Counted from the stretch's first letter, positions 1-8,476 are shown. The stretch is DNA of 10,977 nucleotides from JBGPBY01 sp041481485 (GCA_041481485.1 JBGPBY010000235.1:1-10977); one strand, 5' to 3'. Made by a program: numbers and translations. Notes: a model not told the origin generated them from the letters alone.

Positions 1-11
1 AGGCCCCTTAA

Positions 12-39
12 TTGTGGGCGGTCATAGCCCGCCCCTACA
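12..39. repeat. hairpin-like repeat remnant at window edge
   Basis: GGGCGG at 16-21 and CCGCCC at 29-34 form an inverted repeat with a 7-nt loop, flanked by TTGT on the left and CTACA on the right. The right end, CCGCCCCTACA (29-39), is identical over 11 bases to the right terminus of the 160-bp palindromic element at 8477-8636. This suggests a short solo relative of that repeat family, or the end of a larger copy that lies mostly outside the window. Confidence 0.45.
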
Positions 40-137
40 TTGGGGACTCACATTCCTTCACACCTTCACAGACCGCCCCTGCTGCGGAGTCTTCGAACCA
101 CCTTGAATTCCACCTGAACCCGAGGGATCATGTCGCC

Positions 138-701
138 ATGAATCGGCTGTTACTGACGGTTGCGGCCGTTTGTCTCGGCGCGGCTGCCGCATCGGCGCAA
201 ACTCAATTGTCGGGGAGTTGGACCACGGAACCGGCGCCGAAAGGCTGGGCCGGCTGGACCGATACCGGCAAGCCCAACACCTTTACGGAGCAACCGTCGT
301 TAACCGATCCCCCCAGGCAGCGCCCAACGAATCCGAATGTATTTCCAACTGCCGTGTTTGTCAGCCTCAAGGTAGAAGGCGGCAAAGTTTCCGGATTTCT
401 CGGCGTGGACACCATCTGGGACTTACCGATGAAAGTGGAACTCGGTGCGATCGAAGGCAATACCATTCGATTCATGACCGTTCGCCCGGTCCCAAATCGT
501 GACTCGTTGTACTGGCAATGGATTGCGGAACTGAAGGACGACAACACCATGGTGTTGCGCCGTGGAAATATCGGTTCGTATGAACCAGGCAGAGCAGGCC
601 GCCCAAATTCTTCAAATCCTCCCCCTGCGCCGGCCGCGCTTCCAGCTCTCGCCATATCCCCCGTTGGGGCATTAGCACTGACGCTTCATCGTGTGAAATA
701 G
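138..701 (+). CDS. small exported protein of unknown function
   Basis: A protein of 187 residues whose function I do not recognise. The chosen start (MNRLLLTVAA...) gives a textbook Sec signal peptide: Asn-Arg, a hydrophobic core of about 14 residues and an ASA-Q cleavage site near residue 20. The frame stays open upstream to a TTG at 12, but that would put 42 uncharacteristic residues before the signal peptide. GAGGG at 122-126 is the likely ribosome-binding site, though spacing to 138 is long (11 nt). Residues 75-145 alternate short beta-strand stretches with Gly turns (SLKVEGGKVSGFLG, GAIEGNTIRF, AELKDDNTMVLRR). Small beta-rich exported proteins or modules of this style are common in Acidobacteriota. 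The Pro/Ala-rich tail after about residue 150 looks less conserved. It is convergent with the cupin gene at 740. Product and location outside the cytoplasm are inferred from the signal peptide only. Confidence 0.7.
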   Translation: MNRLLLTVAAVCLGAAAASAQTQLSGSWTTEPAPKGWAGWTDTGKPNTFTEQPSLTDPPRQRPTNPNVFPTAVFVSLKVEGGKVSGFLGVDTIWDLPMKVELGAIEGNTIRFMTVRPVPNRDSLYWQWIAELKDDNTMVLRRGNIGSYEPGRAGRPNSSNPPPAPAALPALAISPVGALALTLHRVK

Positions 702-739
702 CGAAGCCGGTCCGGCTCAGGAGCGAGCGTTGCCAGTCT

Positions 740-1237
740 TTATTGGGAAAGAAACATCCCGTAATTCTCCACATCGCGAACGACATTCTGAACGAGATCA
801 TCGGCAACCGATTTTGCCGGGGCGTTGTCTTCGCCGGCAGGAACGCCGAAGTCTTCAAAGAACCGCTGAAACCCTTTGGGACGCCAGCCGGTGATCCACA
901 CCACATCTTCTTCGGTGTTGTTGATGAAGGTGTGCGTTGTCGCCGGCGGAAGGTCCACAAAACTCCCGGCGGGGTACATTTGCCATTTCCCGTCCGCCAT
1001 GACATCGAGCGTTCCCTTGATGATAAAGAAGAACTCACGTTCGGTTTTGTGGAAGTGCGGCGGCGGGCCCGGAACGTGCGGCGGCGAAACCACTTCAATC
1101 AGGCCGTAAGATTCATCGGTCGCCATCGGCCGAATTCTGTGTCCGAGTACCCAAAGGGCCTTTTCATTGCTCATTGAATTTTCCTTTTCCGATCCGCTTG
1201 CCGTCTCGTTTTCATATCCAATCATAACCGTCTTCAT
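740..1237 (-). CDS. cupin-domain protein
   Basis: A single-domain cupin of 165 residues from the chosen ATG at 1237, which has GGAGG five bases upstream. A second in-frame ATG 21 codons later (MSNEK...) also has a purine-rich upstream (AAGGAAAA), and most similar cupins begin near there. The first cupin motif is H61-F-H63 followed by E68 and a Gly six residues on (HFHKTERE...KG). The second is G91...P...H102...N106, with PxA in place of PxG. H61, H63, E68 and H102 would bind a metal, commonly Fe, Mn or Zn in this fold. Substrate is unknown: cupins range from quercetin dioxygenases to sugar isomerases and small-molecule sensors. It is divergent from a MarR regulator over a 59-bp gap containing an inverted repeat, so it is probably the regulator's target. 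The C-terminal 45 residues (after RPKGFQRFFEDFG) are helical and lie outside the barrel. Confidence 0.87.
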   Translation of the reverse strand: MKTVMIGYENETASGSEKENSMSNEKALWVLGHRIRPMATDESYGLIEVVSPPHVPGPPPHFHKTEREFFFIIKGTLDVMADGKWQMYPAGSFVDLPPATTHTFINNTEEDVVWITGWRPKGFQRFFEDFGVPAGEDNAPAKSVADDLVQNVVRDVENYGMFLSQ

Positions 1238-1249
1238 GTGTTCCTCCAA

Positions 1250-1294
1250 ATAGTAAGGTTGACTGACTAACAAAAGATAAGGTATCCTTACTAT
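1250..1294. promoter_or_regulatory. MarR-type operator, inverted repeats between divergent genes
   Basis: Two overlapping dyads are visible. ATAGTAAGG (1250-1258) and CCTTACTAT (1286-1294) are perfect 9-base inverted arms 27 bp apart. The right arm also belongs to a compact palindrome TAAGG-TAT-CCTTA at 1278-1290. Compact pseudo-palindromes of this size next to a marR gene are typical MarR dimer sites. Position, covering the putative -10 of marR and the upstream region of the cupin gene, implies autoregulation plus control of the cupin gene. Binding itself is inferred. Confidence 0.6.
1259..1288 (+). promoter_or_regulatory. putative promoter of marR
   Basis: TTGACT (1259-1264) and TATCCT (1283-1288) resemble sigma-70 -35 and -10 hexamers with an 18-bp spacer. 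The -10 lies inside the TAAGG-TAT-CCTTA palindrome, so a bound repressor would block it. The predicted start of transcription is within a few bases of the marR ATG at 1297, implying a leaderless or nearly leaderless mRNA. Confidence 0.4.
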
Positions 1295-1296
1295 CG

Positions 1297-1797
1297 ATGT
1301 CAACCACTAAACATCATTCGCTGACAGGAAAAAATATTCCAAGGGTCGGGGCACTCCTGCGGCGGGCCTGGCAGCACGTTCGAGAGGAAATTTACCTGGG
1401 TGTGCAGAAGGACGGCTATTCCGACATCAATCCGGCGCATTTCGCCATGTTCCGGTTCGAGGGAATCGATGGCCAGCGTCCGTCTCAGCTTGCCGAACAG
1501 ATGCAGATCACGAAACAGTCCGTCAATGACCTGCTCCGGGATCTGGAGTCTCACGGCTACATTCAGCTGAAGGCGGATCCGGACGACAGCCGGGCTCGCC
1601 GGATTCGCCTGACCGCGCGAGGCCGCCGCCTCGATAAAGTAATCCGGCGCGAGGCTGCCGCTGCCGAGCGGGCGCTCTCAAGCATTCTCGGCAATGAGGC
1701 CTTTGATCAGTTTCACGAGACTCTGGTCAGGGTTGTGGAGATTGCGGACTCCGCATCAAAGTTGAGGCGGCAGAAGCCGGGTCCTGCGAAAGGGTGA
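1297..1797 (+). CDS. MarR-family transcriptional regulator
   Basis: A 166-residue winged helix-turn-helix repressor of usual family size. Helices at about 14-55 and 115-155 form the dimer interface. The DNA-binding part runs from RPSQLAEQMQITKQSVNDLL (61-80; helix-turn-helix) through DLESHGYIQL to the wing DPDDSRARRIRLTARG (94-109), the most conserved MarR signature. It acts in the cytoplasm as a dimer that usually releases DNA on binding a small phenolic or similar ligand; the ligand here is unknown. No Shine-Dalgarno precedes the ATG, which fits the near-leaderless promoter. The dyads at 1250-1294 are its likely site and the divergent cupin gene its likely target. The basic, Gly/Pro-rich tail (RRQKPGPAKG) is ordinary for the family. 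It is convergent with the methyltransferase, with 14 bp between stop codons and no terminator visible. Confidence 0.9.
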   Translation: MSTTKHHSLTGKNIPRVGALLRRAWQHVREEIYLGVQKDGYSDINPAHFAMFRFEGIDGQRPSQLAEQMQITKQSVNDLLRDLESHGYIQLKADPDDSRARRIRLTARGRRLDKVIRREAAAAERALSSILGNEAFDQFHETLVRVVEIADSASKLRRQKPGPAKG

Positions 1798-1811
1798 TTG
1801 AGAGACACACA

Positions 1812-2432
1812 CTAGTGCACAGGCCGTCGTGCAATCCCGCGGTAAAAGTACGAAGAGAATTTGGGCCCGTCGGCATAGGATTTGTCAAGCGACAGAATCT
1901 CGAGACCGCTGGATCGAATCAGTGTCTCGATATCCCGGTTCAAATTACACCCGCCGCAGATGAATTGCTGAATACCATTCAGGCGATCCTGCCATTGCTG
2001 CACGCTGGCGTCTGGAGACCGGCCATGTTCGACAAAGTGAAATTCCGCTCCGGGTTTCAAGACACGGTAAATCTGTTTTATCGCCTGTGACGCATCCGGT
2101 ATGGAGCATAGCGTGAATGTGGAGACTGCTGAATCGAAGCTGGCGTCGGGCGCTGCGATGTCCTCACCTTTCAGGGAAAGATATTCAACCGGGAAAGCCG
2201 CCTGTTCCATTCGCTTTTTTGCCAGCCGTGCACTGACTTCAGATGGATCAATAGCGATGACCTTTTCAGTGCCTCCGGGATAGAACGGAAGATTGTGGCC
2301 CGAACCGAAGCCGACTTCGAGCACCCTTCCATGGACTCCAGTGAGGCATTTCCTGCGTTCGTCTTGAATGAACCGCATTCCCATCGCGAGGTTGAGAATG
2401 CGGGGAACGATTTGATCGTCGTAGAAGCTCAT
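1812..2432 (-). CDS. class I SAM-dependent methyltransferase
   Basis: A 206-residue Rossmann-fold methyltransferase. SAM motif I is VLEVGFGSG (38-46), the acidic end of strand 2 is D62 (IAIDPS), the motif II/III region is FDSAVSTFTLCSIPD (99-113), and the post-motif is VLKPGAEFHFVEHGRS (124-139). The combination VSTFTLCSIPD, FVEHGRS and GCNLNRD (161-167) is characteristic of a UbiE/METTL7-like subgroup of small methyltransferases; the substrate is not predictable from this. I chose the ATG at 2432 (MSFYDDQIVPRIL) because the subgroup normally begins with this FYD...P motif; a TTG at 2468 would add 12 residues but has no good ribosome-binding site and would abut the divergent peptidase start. 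No Shine-Dalgarno is obvious at 2432 either. The 39-bp gap to the M28 peptidase start implies closely spaced divergent promoters. Confidence 0.88.
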   Translation of the reverse strand: MSFYDDQIVPRILNLAMGMRFIQDERRKCLTGVHGRVLEVGFGSGHNLPFYPGGTEKVIAIDPSEVSARLAKKRMEQAAFPVEYLSLKGEDIAAPDASFDSAVSTFTLCSIPDASQAIKQIYRVLKPGAEFHFVEHGRSPDASVQQWQDRLNGIQQFICGGCNLNRDIETLIRSSGLEILSLDKSYADGPKFSSYFYRGIARRPVH

Positions 2433-2471
2433 TGAAAGACGATATGATATCCGCCATTCAGGAGGCAACCT

Positions 2472-4064
2472 ATGGTCCGCAACCGACCCGTCGCCGCCGG
2501 ATTTCTCCTGGTGGTTCTGGTTTCGTGCTTGTCATTGGGACAGAACGCGCCGACTCAACCGGCCGCTGACGCGCTGTCGAAAATCCGAGACGAGGGCATT
2601 GCGCGATCACAGATAATGCCGATCACCAGCTACCTCACGGATGTTTCGGGGCCACGCCTGACGAATTCTCCAAACATTAAAGTTGCGGCGCAGTGGGTGA
2701 TTGGAAAAATGAAAGAATGGGGACTGTCGAATCCCCACCTCGAGACATGGGGGCCATTCGGCCGCGGCTGGTCGAATGAACGGTTCACCGCGGCAATGAT
2801 TAAACCCTACCGGTTACCCATTATTGGAAACACAAAACCCTGGACCCCGGGAACCAACGGCACCATCACCGGTGAAGTGGCTTTGGGAGTCGTCACCACC
2901 CAGGCCGACATGGACAAATACCGGGGCAAACTCCGCGGCAAATTCGTATTGGCAATGAAGCCGCGTGACGTAACGGCGCAGTTTCAGCCCAACGCGACTC
3001 GCTTGACCGATGAGCAGCTTCAGAGAATGGCCAACCCGCCCGCGCAGCCTCAGGGAAATGGCCAGCGTGGACCCGCAGGCGGAGGCGGGCCGCGCGGAGG
3101 CGGTGCGCCGCCCCTGACTCTTGCACAGCGGAATAAGTTTTATCTCGATGAAGGCGTTCTCGCTGTCATTGAGCATGGCAACGCGACCGGAGGAAACCTC
3201 GCTATTCAGGACGGCGGAGATCCGGCCGTAAACGCACCAGCGGTCCCGATTCAGGTTGTCATCGCAGTCGAAAATTACGGACTGATCTATCGCAACGCCG
3301 AAAAGGAAATTCCCGTCACGCTGGAGATCAATGTCGATAACAGGTTTTACGATGACGATTTGAACTCCTTCAACATCGTTGGGGAAATCCCCGGGACGGA
3401 CAAGGCCTCCGAAGTGGTCATGATCGGAGCGCACTTCGATTCCTGGGCCGCGGGAACGGGAGCCACCGACAATGCCGCCGGTTGTGCCGTGATGCTCGAG
3501 ACCATGCGGATTCTCAAGACTCTCAACCTGCCATTGCGGCGGACTGTCCGCATTGCGCTTTGGACAGGTGAAGAGGAGGGATTGCTCGGCTCGGGAGCCT
3601 ACGTCCGCGATCATTTTGCGGTGCGGCAAACCATGACTCTGAAACCCGAACACGAAAAAATGTCCGTCTATTTCAATCTCGACAATGGAACCGGGCAGAT
3701 CCGTGGCGTCTACCTGCAGGGAAACACGGCAGCGCGCCCGTTGTTCGAATCATGGATGCAGCCATTCAAGAACTTCGGCATGGCGACCCTGACGGCTCGA
3801 GGCACCGGCGGTACCGACCACACCCGTTTTGACGACGTGGGTCTTCCCGGATTTCAGTTCATTCAGGACGATATCGAATACGACACGCGCACGCACCATA
3901 CGAGCATGGATACTTATGAACGGATTCAAGCCAAAGACATGATGCAGAATGCAGTGATCCTGGCGTCGTTTGTCTACCAGGCCGCCAATTCCGACGAGAT
4001 GTTTCCGCGAAAGCCACTTCCGCCACCACCACCTCCTCGGGGCGGTGCCCGGGGCGGCCAGTAG
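2472..4064 (+). CDS. secreted M28-family zinc peptidase
   Basis: A 530-residue exported metallopeptidase. Residues 1-23 form a signal peptide (MVRNR, a hydrophobic run, then a Cys and SLGQN); SCLSLG is not a clean lipobox, so secretion rather than lipidation is favoured. A PA-like insert domain spans about 125-290. The catalytic M28 domain starts at NIVGEIPGT (301): zinc ligands and catalytic residues are H321 and D323 (GAHFDSW), bridging D333 (GATDNAAG), E367/E368 (WTGEEEG; catalytic base plus ligand), D404 (FNLDNGTG) and a His in THHTSMDTYE (475/476). The full set suggests an active aminopeptidase or carboxypeptidase-type exopeptidase. GGAGG at 2460-2464 fixes the start. TATGAT at 2443-2448 is a possible -10. 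Odd points: a Pro/Gln/Gly/Arg-rich linker (189-214) inside the PA-like domain and a proline-run plus Arg/Gly tail (513-530). Confidence 0.93.
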   Translation: MVRNRPVAAGFLLVVLVSCLSLGQNAPTQPAADALSKIRDEGIARSQIMPITSYLTDVSGPRLTNSPNIKVAAQWVIGKMKEWGLSNPHLETWGPFGRGWSNERFTAAMIKPYRLPIIGNTKPWTPGTNGTITGEVALGVVTTQADMDKYRGKLRGKFVLAMKPRDVTAQFQPNATRLTDEQLQRMANPPAQPQGNGQRGPAGGGGPRGGGAPPLTLAQRNKFYLDEGVLAVIEHGNATGGNLAIQDGGDPAVNAPAVPIQVVIAVENYGLIYRNAEKEIPVTLEINVDNRFYDDDLNSFNIVGEIPGTDKASEVVMIGAHFDSWAAGTGATDNAAGCAVMLETMRILKTLNLPLRRTVRIALWTGEEEGLLGSGAYVRDHFAVRQTMTLKPEHEKMSVYFNLDNGTGQIRGVYLQGNTAARPLFESWMQPFKNFGMATLTARGTGGTDHTRFDDVGLPGFQFIQDDIEYDTRTHHTSMDTYERIQAKDMMQNAVILASFVYQAANSDEMFPRKPLPPPPPPRGGARGGQ

Positions 4065-4075
4065 GGAGACTGAGT

Positions 4076-4218
4076 GAAGAAATGGTCAATGGTCAATTCT
4101 CAATTGTCATTTGTCAGCGGCGTAGCGCTTCGCGCAATCATTTCTTAAAGATGCCACGCCGCAGGCGTATCCAAGAATGACAAATGACAAATGACAATTG
4201 ACCATTGACCATTTATTC
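4076..4218. repeat. long inverted repeat (about 41-nt arms)
   Basis: Arms 4081-4116 and 4178-4213 match at 34 of 36 positions as inverted copies, and weaker pairing extends to 4076 and 4218. Each arm is built of short repeated words (GGTCAAT, TGACAAA, TTGACCA). The 61-nt spacer has its own nested dyad, GCGGCGT (4117-4123) with ACGCCGC (4156-4162). It lies downstream of the M28 gene and downstream of the minus-strand tRNA, so it could fold into a strong stem in either transcript. There is no coding capacity and no clean T-tract. It could be a bidirectional transcript end, or a mobile palindromic (MITE- or REP-like) repeat. Confidence 0.75.
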
Positions 4219-4257
4219 AAATCTGCTTTAACCGCGCCTGCCGTCCGGAAAAATCAG

Positions 4258-4331
4258 TGCGCCCGGAGGGATTCGAACCCCCGGCCCTCGGATTCGAAGT
4301 CCGATGCTCTATCCAGCTGAGCTACGGGCGC
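4258..4331 (-). tRNA. tRNA-Arg (anticodon UCG)
   Basis: Read on the minus strand this folds as a complete cloverleaf. The acceptor stem pairs GCGCCCG with CGGGCGC, the D arm is GCTCAGCTGGATAGAGC, the anticodon stem pairs TCGGA with TCCGA around the loop CTTCGAA (anticodon TCG, reading CGA codons), and the T loop is GTTCGAATC. The discriminator base would be A (4258). The 3' CCA is not encoded, so it must be added by nucleotidyltransferase. Length is 74 nt with the discriminator, and no intron is seen. Confidence 0.95.
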
Positions 4332-4342
4332 GCGGCCCAGCG

Positions 4343-4348
4343 ATTGTA
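4343..4348 (-). promoter_or_regulatory. putative -10 of the tRNA-Arg promoter
   Basis: On the minus strand TACAAT sits 11 bases before the tRNA 5' end, the spacing expected for transcription starting a few bases upstream of the mature tRNA. No good -35 hexamer is found at 16-18 bp; TTGAAA lies 24 bp upstream, which is too far. Confidence 0.35.
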
Positions 4349-4387
4349 GCAGAGCTTGTGATACCTTAATCGTTTCAATAGGCACCA

Positions 4388-5320
4388 ATGGAGCAATCTG
4401 ACATGCGTAACGTTGTCATCATAGGGTCCGGTCCAGCCGGGCTGACTGCAGCTGTTTACAGTGCTCGCGCCAATCTCCAGCCATTGCTAATTGAAGGCAA
4501 GGAGCCCGGCGGACAGCTGACTCTGACAACGCTGGTAGAGAACTATCCGGGGTTTGCCGACGGGATTATGGGCCCCCAGCTTATGGAGGACATGCGCAAA
4601 CAGTCTCAGCGATTTGGAGCGGAAGTGGTCAATGGCTACGTGCATCGTGTGGATTTCGACCAATATCCGTTCCGCGTGTTTCATGGTGACGAAGAAATCC
4701 AGGCAAAGACCGTCATCATTTCCACGGGGTCCTCGGCCAAGTTGCTGGGGCTGGATTCGGAATTGAAACTGATGGGGCATGGCGTGTCCACCTGTGCGAC
4801 CTGTGACGGCTTCTTCTTTCGCGGGAAAAAAATCGCGGTTGTCGGCGGCGGAGACTCCGCCATGGAAGAGGCGACGTTTCTGACGAAGTTTGCGACCGAG
4901 GTCAATTTAATTCACAGAAGTGAAACATTCCGGGCCTCGAAGATCATGTTGGACCGCGCAACAAAGAACCCTAAGATCAAGCTTCGCCTGGATACGGTTG
5001 TCGAAGACGTCGTTGGAAATACGCAGTCGGGAGTGACCGCACTGAAACTCCGGAATGTCAAGACGCACAGCCGGGCTGAACTCCCGGTGGATGGCATGTT
5101 TGTCGCCATTGGCCATAATCCGAATACCGAGATATTCAAAGGTCAGATTGACCTTGATGAGAGGGGCTACATTAAGACTCAGCCGAGTTCGACCCGCACC
5201 AATATCCCCGGCGTTTTCGCCTGTGGCGACGTTCAGGATCCGGTATTCCGACAGGCGATCACGGCGGCGGGAACGGGCTGCATGGCGGCCATCGAAGCCG
5301 AGCGCTGGCTTTCTCACTGA
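4388..5320 (+). CDS. trxB: thioredoxin reductase
   Basis: A 310-residue FAD- and NADPH-dependent reductase that passes electrons to thioredoxin in the cytoplasm. Visible in order: FAD-binding GSGPAG (13-18), the redox-active CATC disulfide (136-139) followed by DGFFFRGK, the NADPH-binding GGGDSA (153-158), HRSETFRA in place of the usual HRRDxxRA (NADPH phosphate contacts), and the second FAD motif at ACGDVQD...RQAITAAGTGC (278-298). All catalytic elements and length match low-molecular-weight TrxB. The start is uncertain: the ATG at 4388 has little ribosome-binding sequence, while the in-frame ATG at 4403 has GGAG at 4390-4393 with good spacing and begins MRNVVIIGSGP, closer to the family norm. 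It is first of an apparent three-gene run with the DUF2203 gene and folB. Confidence 0.95.
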   Translation: MEQSDMRNVVIIGSGPAGLTAAVYSARANLQPLLIEGKEPGGQLTLTTLVENYPGFADGIMGPQLMEDMRKQSQRFGAEVVNGYVHRVDFDQYPFRVFHGDEEIQAKTVIISTGSSAKLLGLDSELKLMGHGVSTCATCDGFFFRGKKIAVVGGGDSAMEEATFLTKFATEVNLIHRSETFRASKIMLDRATKNPKIKLRLDTVVEDVVGNTQSGVTALKLRNVKTHSRAELPVDGMFVAIGHNPNTEIFKGQIDLDERGYIKTQPSSTRTNIPGVFACGDVQDPVFRQAITAAGTGCMAAIEAERWLSH

Positions 5321-5322
5321 AT

Positions 5323-5358
5323 TTCCAGTGAATACTGAATTGCCAGTGAATATTGAAT
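5323..5358. repeat. 18-bp tandem duplication in the trxB-DUF2203 gap
   Basis: Two adjacent 18-base units (5323-5340 and 5341-5358) share CCAGTGAATA and differ at 2 of 18 positions. They fill the whole gap between the trxB stop and the next start codon and contain no Shine-Dalgarno, suggesting a small slippage duplication. Confidence 0.7.
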
Positions 5359-5758
5359 GACGAACATGGACGAAAGGATTTTCACCCTTGAAGAGGCGTC
5401 CCGGCTGCTTCCCAGAATTCGAACGATCCTGGAAGAAGTCGCAACCGAATGGCGCCGCGTCCGGGAATTGAATCCGGAGATTCAAAAGGTCCGGGACAAG
5501 ACACCGCTCGACGGCTTTTCCCCATTTGGGGTGGAGTATGTGGAATCGGTCTCACATCTCATGTTTCTTCTGCATCAAATCAAAGACTTGGGAGTGATCG
5601 TCAAGGACGTGGACAAAGGTCTTTGCGACTTTCCCTATATAAGGGATGGCAAGATGGTCTACCTGTGCTGGCATCTGGGAGAGGAATCCATCGGTTACTG
5701 GCACGATATCGAGTCCGGGTTCGACGGCCGTGAACCGCTGGACGACTCCGACCGGTAA
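5357..5758 (+). CDS. DUF2203 family protein
   Basis: A 133-residue soluble protein recognised as DUF2203 by the N-terminal pattern FTLEEASRLLPRIRTIL (9-25), a following charged helical segment, and the C-terminal block KDVDKGLCDFPYIRDGKMVYLCWHLGEESIGYWHD (about 84-118), with the near-invariant GLCDFP, VYLCWHLGE and the W-H pair. The biochemical function is unknown; the conserved Cys, His and Glu residues in the C-terminal block could form a metal site, which is inference. There is a weak start choice between ATG 5357 and ATG 5366, with no clear ribosome-binding site for either. Its last base overlaps the folB start (TAATG), so translation is probably coupled to folB. In this window it sits between a redox enzyme and a folate enzyme. 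Confidence 0.85.
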   Translation: MTNMDERIFTLEEASRLLPRIRTILEEVATEWRRVRELNPEIQKVRDKTPLDGFSPFGVEYVESVSHLMFLLHQIKDLGVIVKDVDKGLCDFPYIRDGKMVYLCWHLGEESIGYWHDIESGFDGREPLDDSDR

Positions 5759-6129
5759 TGAATCCTCCCGATACAATCCTGATTTCCAAAATGGACTGTT
5801 TGACCGCGATCGGCATTACTGCTCCCGAACGCGCCGTGAAACAACGACTGTCCATTGACCTGGAGTTCCCCTGTGACACGAGGGCAGCCTCCAGGTCCGA
5901 CTCGATCCGAGACGCCATCGACTACGATACGGTGGCACAGACCGTGGCCGAGGTCTGCGCTTCCAGGGAGTTCAATTTAATTGAAACGGTCGCCGAACAA
6001 ATTGCGTCGCGGGTACTGGAAAGGTTTCCAGTTTCACAAGTGCGGGTCCGGGTGCGCAAGATATCTCCGGTGGCAGCGCCGCATGTAGACTTTGTATACG
6101 TCGATATCGTACGACCTGTAAGCTCATAG
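5758..6129 (+). CDS. folB: dihydroneopterin aldolase
   Basis: A 123-residue FolB homologue, usual size. The enzyme cleaves 7,8-dihydroneopterin to 6-hydroxymethyl-7,8-dihydropterin and glycolaldehyde in folate synthesis, as a homo-octamer in the cytoplasm. Visible family features are the IGITAPERAVKQRLSIDLEF opening (18-37), DAIDYDTVA (52-60), FNLIETVAEQIA (72-83) and VRVRVRKISPVA (95-106). E24, Y57, E77 and K101 fall where the family has its catalytic Glu, Tyr, pterin-anchoring Glu and Lys, so activity is expected. The loop after K101 reads KISPVA rather than the usual KPxA, a mild variation. The start overlaps the previous stop as TAATG, so it is translationally coupled to the DUF2203 gene. 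No terminator is obvious after the stop. Confidence 0.9.
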   Translation: MNPPDTILISKMDCLTAIGITAPERAVKQRLSIDLEFPCDTRAASRSDSIRDAIDYDTVAQTVAEVCASREFNLIETVAEQIASRVLERFPVSQVRVRVRKISPVAAPHVDFVYVDIVRPVSS

Positions 6130-6157
6130 AAGAATTAGGACTTGCCCAACATTTCTG

Positions 6158-6186
6158 TTGAACAATCGGGGGCTCTTGGTTATCCT
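6158..6186 (+). promoter_or_regulatory. putative sigma-70 promoter of the radical SAM gene
   Basis: TTGAAC (6158-6163) and TATCCT (6181-6186) are separated by 17 bp, and transcription would begin near 6193. The implied leader is about 70 nt and carries the dyad at 6196-6210. This supports the radical SAM gene being transcribed separately from the trxB-folB run. Confidence 0.5.
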
Positions 6187-6195
6187 GTCCCCGTC

Positions 6196-6210
6196 TTGCC
6201 AATCTGGCAA
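6196..6210. promoter_or_regulatory. short perfect dyad just after the promoter
   Basis: TTGCCA-ATC-TGGCAA is a perfect 6-bp inverted repeat with a 3-nt centre, located at the predicted transcription start. It could be an operator for a dimeric repressor or a small 5'-leader hairpin. No regulator is identified. Confidence 0.4.
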
Positions 6211-6261
6211 TCTTCCCCATTCCGGGAGGATCATTCGCGCCTTTAAATTAAGGAGGCCTCA

Positions 6262-8397
<2,136 letters not shown>

Positions 8398-8414
8398 TCT
8401 TTCTCGAAGGAATC

Positions 8415-8450
8415 AAAGGCCGCCCGGCTTGAAGGCCGGGCGGCCTTTTT
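8415..8450 (+). terminator. strong intrinsic terminator after the radical SAM gene
   Basis: GGCCGCCCGGC (8418-8428) pairs perfectly with GCCGGGCGGCC (8435-8445) across a 6-nt loop. The stem is followed by a T run (8446-8450), and three A-T pairs can extend its base. It lies 18 nt after the stop codon. Confidence 0.93.
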
Positions 8451-8476
8451 GTTTTCTATGTTGCTTGGGACATTTT

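Noticed and set aside
12..137. Extended N terminus from TTG at 12 for the exported protein
   Set aside because: It would bury a clear signal peptide 42 residues inside and overlaps the repeat remnant.
705..717. AGCCGG-T-CCGGCT dyad as terminator between the exported-protein and cupin genes
   Set aside because: A one-base centre cannot form a proper loop and there is no T run in either direction.
472..1098. 208-codon minus-strand frame spanning the exported-protein and cupin genes
   Set aside because: It overlaps the cupin gene in another frame of the same strand and has an arginine-rich, low-information composition.
2433..2468. 12-residue N-terminal extension of the methyltransferase from TTG at 2468
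   Set aside because: No suitable ribosome-binding site, and the family normally begins at the FYD motif encoded from 2432.
2814..3653. 279-codon open frame on the minus strand within the peptidase gene
   Set aside because: Antisense to the catalytic region of M28, with no ribosome-binding site or known motif.
4907..5485. 192-codon minus-strand frame over the end of trxB and start of DUF2203
   Set aside because: Two well-recognised genes on the plus strand explain the region.
6224..6261. Second Shine-Dalgarno-like GGGAGG in the radical SAM leader as a leader-peptide start
   Set aside because: Only an ATT follows at suitable spacing, and the frame closes after 13 codons with no notable content.
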